Source: Nitrospinia bacterium
Lineage (GTDB): Bacteria; Nitrospinota; Nitrospinia; Nitrospinales; JAJDAT01
Length of the DNA: 64,000 nt
NCBI GenBank assembly: GCA_029261715.1
Contig: JAJDAT010000025.1
Span: forward strand, 186,001-250,000
Direction of reading: 5' to 3'
The first letter of the stretch is position 1. Every line of letters begins with the position of its first letter. The translations under genes were made by a program, and so were the position numbers. The notes beneath the pieces are model-generated. The model saw only the letters and a program-made list of their open reading frames with translations, was not told the origin of the DNA and did not search any database. Positions 8,355 to 15,044 of the stretch are shown one piece after another.

Positions 8355-10042
8355 TATTGGCGGGACTGCATTTCTTTTAATGGCATGAGGTCACCCTTCT
8401 TTGAAGCTGCGGCGATTCCCTTTTTATAGACTTCTAATGCGTCGTCTATTTTAGATAGTTTCTCCAACGTTTTTCCTAGCAAATTGTAGGCGACAGAATA
8501 GTCTGGAAAGTGTTCTACTAGTATTTGAAAGTGGGGAAGGGCTTTTTCGTGGAACCCTTGATCTGCGTATATGGAGCCCAAACCAAAGTTTGCGACTTGG
8601 TCGTTTTCGTCTATTTCCAGCACTTGCAAGAACATACCCATCTTTTCTTCCTGGTCTTTCTTTTTTTTCTCTGCATCTTTTGTTCTCTTTTTTTCGTCCA
8701 TTTTGGCCGAGATCAATTTGTCAAACTCGATGGCCGTTGCTTCAGCTTTCTCTTTTTCGGCATCTTCTATGCGCCCCTGTTGCATGTAATAAATGGACAA
8801 ATTTGAGTGGGCCATGATTTCCATAGGATCTATTTCAGCCAACTTTTTCATAAGAGAGATGGCCTCGTCTAATTTGTTTTGCTTTGAGAGCAAAACTCCA
8901 AGGGCTTCATAAGCTGCGGCGTATTTAGGGTCGAGTTCAATAGCCTCGCGTAGAACGGCAATAGGTTTGTCCAGATTTTCTTCTTCTTTGAAATAACCTA
9001 AAGCTTCTTGATGCAGTTTGCGCGCATGGTCCGACCGCGTTGCCGTTTGGAAAAAAGGGAGTAGAGCGGTTTTTGTTTGGAACGGTTGAGAGTCGATCTC
9101 AACGCTCAGATCGATATCCGGGCTTCTGTGTTCTTTTTGCATGTATGCCAGCGCGATGTTCTTCTCAAGCGTGTGCGAGTACGTAGAACTTTTAATGTAG
9201 CCGATCTTTTTCCCGTCAAGGGATATTTCTCCGTTATAGGGAGGTGGGGTATCTCCTTCGATGATAAGTCCCATCAGAGCATATGAAGGAGAACCGTAAG
9301 TCTTGATCCGAGCTATGACTTCTTGTCCTATATAACAACCTTTGTTGTAGCTGACTGAAGAATGTTCTAATCCTGTTTCTGGTAACACGTTAGAATTGTC
9401 CATATCCTTGCCATATATGGGTATTCCCGCTTCGATGCGAAGTGTTTCGCGAGCGTTTTCGCTAACTGAACAGGCATTAGCGTTTTCTAGAAATTCTTGG
9501 ATACGGAGTTTCAACTTGTCTGAAATGCAGAGAATAAACCCTTCTTCGCAGGTCAGGCTTTTGTTTATGATAAATCCTTGTTGTCCGTCTAACTCAAAAG
9601 AGCTGACATCGTTTGGCTTTTGCGGAAGGGTTAGGGAGTCTGTCAGCGTTTCGAGTATTAAACCGCTTTTCGGGCCCTGAACGGCGAGTAGGGAGTCTAT
9701 CCCTTTGGGGGGAACTAGTGTAACGTCTTCGCGGAATATAAAAGAGTCTAAATGCTTAACCAGGAGCTCTTTTTGGACTGTTTCGGCTAATAATAAAACA
9801 GAAAACTCTCCGGTTCTGTGACCGGAAAAGGCGGCTATTAGTTTACCTTTACGATTGCAGATCGCGTTATTTTGGCCTTTACCAACGGTCAGTTCTTTGA
9901 CATCGTTGGTGGTTTGAGTTTGCAAGTAGTCAAAAACATCCTTGCCAGAACAAGAGACCACAGACCAGTCATCCAAATGAAAATAGCCGCAATGAGAGCG
10001 AATTTGGGTTATTTCTTGAACAATATCGGAAACAATTTCCAT
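8330..10042 (-). CDS. ygfZ: YgfZ/GcvT-like folate-binding protein fused to a TPR domain
   Basis: Residues 1-330 form a YgfZ-type protein. They contain the diagnostic K-G-C-Y-x-G-Q-E motif at 234-241 with Cys236, and an aminomethyltransferase-like fold (SGKDVFDYLQTQTTNDV near residue 32). YgfZ/IBA57 proteins are folate-dependent helpers in maturation of certain Fe-S enzymes. From about residue 340 a series of TPR hairpins follows (ALGYFKEEENLDKPIAVLREA and later copies to residue 560), separated by a Lys/Glu-rich coiled segment near 435-460. Stand-alone YgfZ is about 325 residues, so the C-terminal 230 residues are an added protein-binding module. The gene follows the A-type Fe-S carrier by 34 bases, probably as one transcript, which supports an Fe-S role. 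The 3' end overlaps the opposite-strand gene by 25 bases. Confidence 0.88.
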   Translation of the reverse strand: MEIVSDIVQEITQIRSHCGYFHLDDWSVVSCSGKDVFDYLQTQTTNDVKELTVGKGQNNAICNRKGKLIAAFSGHRTGEFSVLLLAETVQKELLVKHLDSFIFREDVTLVPPKGIDSLLAVQGPKSGLILETLTDSLTLPQKPNDVSSFELDGQQGFIINKSLTCEEGFILCISDKLKLRIQEFLENANACSVSENARETLRIEAGIPIYGKDMDNSNVLPETGLEHSSVSYNKGCYIGQEVIARIKTYGSPSYALMGLIIEGDTPPPYNGEISLDGKKIGYIKSSTYSHTLEKNIALAYMQKEHRSPDIDLSVEIDSQPFQTKTALLPFFQTATRSDHARKLHQEALGYFKEEENLDKPIAVLREAIELDPKYAAAYEALGVLLSKQNKLDEAISLMKKLAEIDPMEIMAHSNLSIYYMQQGRIEDAEKEKAEATAIEFDKLISAKMDEKKRTKDAEKKKKDQEEKMGMFLQVLEIDENDQVANFGLGSIYADQGFHEKALPHFQILVEHFPDYSVAYNLLGKTLEKLSKIDDALEVYKKGIAAASKKGDLMPLKEMQSRQYQLLHSDS

Positions 10043-10076
10043 CAGTTAAAAAGACCCCGCTGGAGGTGAAAGGGTT

Positions 10077-10418
10077 TTAAATAACTGAGAACGATTCCCC
10101 ACATCCACAGGTGGAAGTGGCGTTTGGGTTTTTGAAAACAAAGCCTTTACCTTGCAAACCGCCTTCGTAGTCTAAAAGCATTCCTTTTAGATAAATCATG
10201 CTTTTAACGTCGATATACACTTTAAAGTCATCTTTTTCAGTGACGTTATCGCCTTTTTCTTCAGCTGTGAAGGAAAGATCGTAGGATAGCCCTGAACAGC
10301 CGCCACCTTTAACGCTCAATCTCAGACCGAGGCCCTTTTTATCTTCTTCTGCGACCAATTTTTTTACTTCGTCGTAAGCTATTGGTGAAATTTTTACAAA
10401 TTCTGTTGCGGTAGTCAT
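10077..10418 (-). CDS. A-type iron-sulfur carrier (HesB/IscA/ErpA family)
   Basis: This small scaffold/carrier binds Fe or an Fe-S cluster and passes it to apoproteins. With the start chosen here (113 residues) the three conserved cysteines are Cys41 in GGGCSGLSY and Cys104/Cys106 in TCGCGESF at the C-terminus. An in-frame start 45 bases upstream is possible, but the ATG at 10418 has GGAG seven bases ahead and gives the usual family length. The next gene in the same direction is the YgfZ-TPR fusion. BolA and a monothiol glutaredoxin lie divergently across a 313-base gap, so the locus gathers several late Fe-S assembly factors. Which of IscA, ErpA or SufA it corresponds to cannot be decided. 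Confidence 0.93.
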   Translation of the reverse strand: MTTATEFVKISPIAYDEVKKLVAEEDKKGLGLRLSVKGGGCSGLSYDLSFTAEEKGDNVTEKDDFKVYIDVKSMIYLKGMLLDYEGGLQGKGFVFKNPNATSTCGCGESFSVI

Positions 10419-10731
10419 TCTCGATCTCCAAAGATTTAAATTCTGTTTTATAGTTAGATTCAAATTTTCAGTTTAAGATTCTTTAAATTATATTAGAATC
10501 TACTAGAACGGGTCAAATTCATTTGCTTTAAAGTGGTAGATTCCTTTAATCTTATATGAAATTTTAGCGTAAAATATGTCTAATATTATTTTACAATGCT
10601 TTGAGGGATTGAGGGATTAAAATAATCATTTTTTGAAGTTAACTTAAAACTTTTCATGATATTTTGAATCCAATAACTTAAGGCAAGACGCTCAAATAAT
10701 TTAATAAGGATATGAAGGAGAAACGACTTTT

Positions 10732-10968
10732 ATGATTAGCGTTCCAGATATTATTGCATTGGTTCAGGCAAAGATCCCCGACGCCGAAGTGAATTGTTTA
10801 GATAAAACGGGAATGAGTGATCATTTTATCATTCATGTTGTCTCAAAGGTTTTTGCAGAGGGTAGCATTATGGATAGACACAGGATGGTGCAAGACGCTT
10901 TAAACCCAGCCATGCAAGACGGCAGACTTCATGCTGCAGAGATTAAAACGGAAGTTCCTAGCGATTAA
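10732..10968 (+). CDS. bolA: BolA family protein
   Basis: BolA-like proteins form complexes with monothiol glutaredoxins, sharing or handing on a [2Fe-2S] cluster. The 78-residue protein shows the family layout: an N-terminal helix (IIALVQAKIPDAEV), the strand DHFIIHVVSKVFAEGS, and the conserved His-Arg segment DRHRMVQDAL (His50, Arg51), then LHAAEIKT near the end. It has GAAGGAG upstream at about 10714-10720. A CGFS-type glutaredoxin gene follows 135 bases downstream, a pairing conserved in many organisms and strong support for a joint Fe-S function. Confidence 0.93.
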   Translation: MISVPDIIALVQAKIPDAEVNCLDKTGMSDHFIIHVVSKVFAEGSIMDRHRMVQDALNPAMQDGRLHAAEIKTEVPSD

Positions 10969-11103
10969 AGGTATTGACCTTTTTACCATATATATAATTA
11001 TAACGAGTTACTGGGGTGGTCAGTTTTAATCCTTTTTTTATAAAGGTAAATCTGGCTAGCAGCAGTCACTTATTAAAATCTAATTTATTTTGGAGTTAAA
11101 CAA

Positions 11104-11430
11104 ATGTCCGTTATAGAAGATCAAATTAAAGAAGAAATTGCTGAAAACAAAGTTTTGATTTATGGAAAAGGCACTAAGACGATGCCTCGATGTGGTTTTA
11201 CCGCTGAAACCGTTACATTTTTTTCAAAATATGGTTATCCTTTTGAAGTTGTTGATGTTTTGGAAAATATGGAAAAACGTGAAGTATTAAGCAAAATGAC
11301 TAACTGGCCGACTCTTCCAAAAGTGTTCATCGACGGCAAGTTTTATGGCGATACTGACATTTTGGATGAAATGGAAGCGAAAGGTGAAGTGAAGCCTTTG
11401 TTGCAAACCGCTTTTGGCGATAATGCTTAA
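11104..11430 (+). CDS. grxD: Monothiol glutaredoxin (Grx4/GrxD family) with a CGFT active site
   Basis: Monothiol glutaredoxins carry [2Fe-2S] clusters together with glutathione and BolA. The 108-residue protein has the family features: GKGTKTMPRCGFTAETV with the cluster-ligand Cys30, WPTLPKVFIDGKFYGDTDIL for glutathione binding, and the usual length for a single-domain Grx4. The canonical active site is CGFS; here the fourth residue is Thr, a conservative change. The Shine-Dalgarno GGAG lies at 11092-11095. It stands between bolA and a peroxiredoxin-like gene, all in one direction. Confidence 0.94.
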   Translation: MSVIEDQIKEEIAENKVLIYGKGTKTMPRCGFTAETVTFFSKYGYPFEVVDVLENMEKREVLSKMTNWPTLPKVFIDGKFYGDTDILDEMEAKGEVKPLLQTAFGDNA

Positions 11431-11519
11431 TCTGATTTTTGCCAGATTTAATTTTTGTAACAGTTATCTATTTATGAGTTCCCCGCGTTTTAGCGCAGGG
11501 CAGATTATTTGAGGAGTTT

Positions 11520-12041
11520 ATGCCCGATTTACTCGAGGTGGGCGACCGTGCCCCCAATTTTGAATTGCCCGCCATTTATGGTTATAAGCAAGGATATACA
11601 AGTCCGTCAGCTGAAGAGAATGTTAAAATCAGCTTAAAAGATTTTGAAGATAAATCTTGGGTGGCGTTAGTATTTTATAAGTACGATAGCACTCCAGAAG
11701 ATACTCGGTTGATGGTAGGGTTGAATGAAGGTTTACGGCGTTTTAAAACCCGAGAAGTTGAAGTATTAGGGTGTAGCTGGAATGGCTTGAATTCTCATCA
11801 ACAGTTCATTGAAGTTTACCAATTTGGCATTACGTTGATGGCCGATGAATATAAGAAGGTAACGGATCTATACGGCGTAATCAAAGAAGAAGACGATATG
11901 GGCAAAATGGTGAAGTATATTGAAAGAAGTTGTATTGTCATCGACAAAACAGGGTGCATACGTGGACTTTGGCGAGGAATAGAAGACTTACGTGGATTTG
12001 GCAAAGAGCTTTGGGAATTTATTAAAGCCGAAAAGAAATAA
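11520..12041 (+). CDS. Peroxiredoxin-fold protein (AhpC/TSA, BCP-like) lacking the peroxidatic cysteine
   Basis: The 173-residue protein has the redoxin fold: GDRAPNFELPA at the start, SLKDFEDKSWVALVFYKYDSTPEDT over residues 39-62, and VLGCSWNGLNSHQQFIEVYQ near residue 83, which aligns with VIGVSxDSxxSHxxF of BCP/PrxQ proteins. In active enzymes the motif is DFTPGCT; here it reads DSTPEDT, so Asp61 stands where the peroxidatic Cys should be. Cys85 and two cysteines in RSCIVIDKTGCIR remain but are not in that position. It is therefore probably not a normal peroxidase and may act as a binding, chaperone or regulatory protein. It follows grxD by 89 bases, with GAGGAG at 11511-11516. Confidence 0.85.
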   Translation: MPDLLEVGDRAPNFELPAIYGYKQGYTSPSAEENVKISLKDFEDKSWVALVFYKYDSTPEDTRLMVGLNEGLRRFKTREVEVLGCSWNGLNSHQQFIEVYQFGITLMADEYKKVTDLYGVIKEEDDMGKMVKYIERSCIVIDKTGCIRGLWRGIEDLRGFGKELWEFIKAEKK

Positions 12042-12060
12042 TCCGAAGAGCGATTTTTAA

Positions 12061-12097
12061 AAAAAGCCCGTCCTTAAAAAGGACGGGCTTTTTTGTT
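12061..12097 (+). terminator. Rho-independent terminator
   Basis: AAGCCCGTCC (12064-12073) pairs perfectly with GGACGGGCTT (12081-12090) around the loop TTAAAAA and is followed by a T-run. It ends the bolA-grxD-peroxiredoxin unit. An A-run before the left arm gives a shorter U-tract on the other strand, so weak bidirectional action is possible, although the minus-strand gene nearby ends before reaching it. Confidence 0.93.
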
Positions 12098-12236
12098 TTT
12101 ATATGATTTAGCTAGGCTCAAGTCTTTTCGAAAAATAATTTTTTCATTTAAATAGAAAGCTTATTTCTTAATCATCATAGAATCGTTTCGAAAGGACTAG
12201 GAAGAACCTAAGGTTTAATCCGCATATTGTATAAGA

Positions 12237-12962
12237 TCAAGGCTTAAGAAGAGCATTAGCTCTCACGGTGAGGGTTATATTACTTTGTCCTGGAGCGGCT
12301 ATGGGAGCAGCCATTTTTGCCATATCTGACATAGCCATAGCGCGACCTTGCATTGGTGTGGGGCTATAACCGCCGCTATCAACAGTCACGTGTAAAAGAG
12401 CTGTCTTTGTTTTGCCAAGAGCTCTGGCAGTGCGTTTGGCTTTTATCTGAAGTTTTTTGAGCGCAGCTTCAAGTAGGTTGTTGCGCGTCTCTTCGAGGAG
12501 TTCCGGAGAAACGCTATAATTTAAACCGTTCATGGTAAGACCAGTTCCTTGAATCCTTCCAACTAGATCTAAAAGGTCGTCCGCATTTTTACTTTTAAGT
12601 TGAATACCCTGAGAACCTCGCCATATTTTTTTCGACGGTAATGATTTCTTATGCCGATGTGGATCGTATTGATATACATTGTAACCTTGCGTGGATGTTT
12701 TAACGGTTTCAACGCTCTGCGCAATGCCTAACGCTTCTTTCATATGGCTGTTAATTTCGTTTTGCAATGCTCGAGGGTTGGAATTTTCAGTTTCGTAGCG
12801 AAGCGTAGCCGTTAAAAGGTCTTGCTCTACTTCCACTCGTTCTGTAGCTGAAAGATCAACAAGCGTCCCGCCTTCTGGGATATCAAGAAGGGTTTTATAG
12901 TCCTGCGCTTGTGTAGGAACAGACAAAAGTAATAACAAGGCGATCAAAAGTATTATGCGCAT
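12237..12962 (-). CDS. SIMPL (DUF541) domain exported protein
   Basis: A signal peptide (residues 1-19, MRIILLIALLLLLSVPTQAQ) leads a 220-residue SIMPL/DUF541 domain. Visible family features are VDLSATERVEVEQDLLTATLRYE, the central GLTMNGLNYSVSPELLEETRNNLLEAAL (about residues 135-163), and AKRTARALG. Proteins of this family are periplasmic or surface proteins, some linked to stress or immune signalling, with no general enzymatic role known. The upstream GGGGATG before the start serves as Shine-Dalgarno. It is separated from the topoisomerase genes by a 171-base gap and may be its own unit. Confidence 0.85.
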   Translation of the reverse strand: MRIILLIALLLLLSVPTQAQDYKTLLDIPEGGTLVDLSATERVEVEQDLLTATLRYETENSNPRALQNEINSHMKEALGIAQSVETVKTSTQGYNVYQYDPHRHKKSLPSKKIWRGSQGIQLKSKNADDLLDLVGRIQGTGLTMNGLNYSVSPELLEETRNNLLEAALKKLQIKAKRTARALGKTKTALLHVTVDSGGYSPTPMQGRAMAMSDMAKMAAPIAAPGQSNITLTVRANALLKP

Positions 12963-13133
12963 GACATCCCCTTCATGTTGAAATTAAACTGTTGAGTGAA
13001 ATTATAATTTAGGAGAAAACAATTCAGATAAATAAAGTATAACGCTTTTTTTCGAACGGCGTTTTGATATGGAAAACCTGCGCTGGCCTCCTGCGAAGGA
13101 TAGTGAGAGTTTTTAAGGCTAAGTTAATGGAGA

Positions 13134-15023
13134 TTAAACGTCAAGTTCTTCGAAGAATGCCGCTCGCTCGCGGATGAATTTAAACCGATGGTGAGCTTCT
13201 TTACCCATTAGTTGGTTGAAGATTTCGTTAGCGGAAGGGTCGTCGCTAATTTCTACACGTATTAGCGATCGGTTGGTTTTATTCATAGTAGTAGATTTTA
13301 AGTCGGACGCAGGCATTTCTCCTAATCCTTTAAAACGGCCAATATCGTATTTATGGCCATTTAACTTTTCTACGATTTTTTCTTTTTCTTCATCATCTAT
13401 GGCATAAAACGTTTTTTTGCCAGAATCAATGCGGTATAAGGGAGGTTGAGCAATATAGATATGGCCTTTTCGAATGAGTTCTGGTAAATATCGGAAAAAG
13501 AATGTTAAGAGTAGCGTGCATATATGAGCGCCATCAACATCAGCATCGGTCATAATAATGACTTTACCGTAGCGAAGTTTTGAGTAGTCAAATTTAGGGG
13601 CAATTCCCGTTCCAACAGCAGATATTATATTTCCTATTTCTACATTGGCTATAGCTTTACCGGTTCCTGCCGTTTCCACGTTTAGGATCTTTCCTCTTAG
13701 TGGTAATATGGCTTGTGTCTTGCGGTCTCGGGCTTGTTTGCTGGAACCGCCAGCCGATTCTCCTTCGCATATGAACAGTTCGGAATCGTCTCTATTAGTT
13801 GAAGAGCAATCTGACAGTTTTCCCGGTAAGTTGAGTCGATGAGAAACTGCGGTTTTACGGTTGACTGCGTCTTTAGCTTGCCGAGAAGCAATTCGTGCTT
13901 GCGCCGCTAGAATAACTCGATTGGCTATGCGATCCCCGAGAGTTTGGTTCTCATGAAGATAATGCTCGAAGGAATGTTTAACGACAGAATCAACCTGATT
14001 TGCGATATCGGAGTTTAGTCGCCCTTTAGTTTGGCCTTGAAACTCAACGTCGCCTTGTAGGTAAACATTGATTATAGCGATGAGTCCTTCGCGAACGTCG
14101 TCGTTAGTGATTCCCGTCACGCCCTTGGGTAATAACTTTCTTCTCTCAATGTAAGCCCTTAAAGCTTTGGTTAAACCATTGCGGAAACCATTTTCGTGTG
14201 TTCCGCCGTCAATGGTTCGAATGGCGTTGGCAAAGGAATGAATAGTGGCTTCTGTTCTAGAAGTCCAAAGAAAAGCCACTTCTAATCTAAGCTCTTTATC
14301 TTCTTTTTCTACATAAAACGGTTCTGGAGTGATGGAAGGTTTTTCTCCGACTATCTTCTTTATATAATCTTTGATCCCTTCTTCAAAATGGAACGTATGA
14401 CGATTACCGTTCTCTTCAACATGTATCGTCAAACCCTTATTTAAAAAAGATTTTGATTCGGCTTGTTCTAATATCCATGTTGGATTGAATTGAATTTTTG
14501 GAAATATTTGAGAATCAGGCTTGAAGCGAACCGTGGTTCCTTTTAGCCGAATCGGTTTTCCTTTTTTAAGTTTTGAAGTGGGTTTTCCTCGGGAAAACGT
14601 TTGGGTCCACTCAAATCCATCGCGGCACGAAATGGAAGTTAAGGATTCGGAAAGGGCGCAGACAACTGCCATGCCGACTCCATGTAAACCTCCGGAAACT
14701 TTATAGGCATTTTCGTCAAATTTACCGCCCGAATGTAGGGTGGTAAATAAAACTTCCATAGCGCTTTTACCTGTTTTTTGAAATTTGTCTACAGGAACGC
14801 CCCGACCATTATCTTGAATGGACACTTCGCTATCCTTAAGCAAAGAAATTTTGATGGTGTCGCAGTGTCCGTTTAAGGATTCGTCTACAGCATTGTCAAG
14901 AATTTCCCATACTAAATGATGTAGACCTGTAGGCGAGGTGGAGCCTATATACATGCCAGGGCGGCGGCGAACAGGTTCTAATCCTTCTAATACTTGTATG
15001 TCTTTTGCTTCGTAAGTAGCCAT
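13134..15023 (-). CDS. parE: DNA topoisomerase IV subunit B
   Basis: This is the ATPase subunit of a type IIA topoisomerase, which with ParC decatenates daughter chromosomes. GHKL ATPase motifs are present (EILDNAVDESLNGH, DNGRGVPVD, GGLHGVGMAVV), then the transducer domain and the TOPRIM domain with FICEGESAGGSSKQARDR and the metal site DADVDGAHI. The SSKQARDR sequence is of ParE rather than GyrB type (AKQGRNR in GyrB). Length 629 without a large C-terminal insert also suits ParE. It is the second gene of a parC-parE pair, 21 bases after parC. Confidence 0.92.
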   Translation of the reverse strand: MATYEAKDIQVLEGLEPVRRRPGMYIGSTSPTGLHHLVWEILDNAVDESLNGHCDTIKISLLKDSEVSIQDNGRGVPVDKFQKTGKSAMEVLFTTLHSGGKFDENAYKVSGGLHGVGMAVVCALSESLTSISCRDGFEWTQTFSRGKPTSKLKKGKPIRLKGTTVRFKPDSQIFPKIQFNPTWILEQAESKSFLNKGLTIHVEENGNRHTFHFEEGIKDYIKKIVGEKPSITPEPFYVEKEDKELRLEVAFLWTSRTEATIHSFANAIRTIDGGTHENGFRNGLTKALRAYIERRKLLPKGVTGITNDDVREGLIAIINVYLQGDVEFQGQTKGRLNSDIANQVDSVVKHSFEHYLHENQTLGDRIANRVILAAQARIASRQAKDAVNRKTAVSHRLNLPGKLSDCSSTNRDDSELFICEGESAGGSSKQARDRKTQAILPLRGKILNVETAGTGKAIANVEIGNIISAVGTGIAPKFDYSKLRYGKVIIMTDADVDGAHICTLLLTFFFRYLPELIRKGHIYIAQPPLYRIDSGKKTFYAIDDEEKEKIVEKLNGHKYDIGRFKGLGEMPASDLKSTTMNKTNRSLIRVEISDDPSANEIFNQLMGKEAHHRFKFIRERAAFFEELDV

Positions 15024-15044
15024 AAAAAACTATATAAATTAATT

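Noticed and set aside
8525-8817. Plus-strand frames of 72-93 residues
   Set aside because: Phe/Ser/Leu-rich shadows of the Lys/Glu-rich coiled part of the YgfZ-TPR gene.
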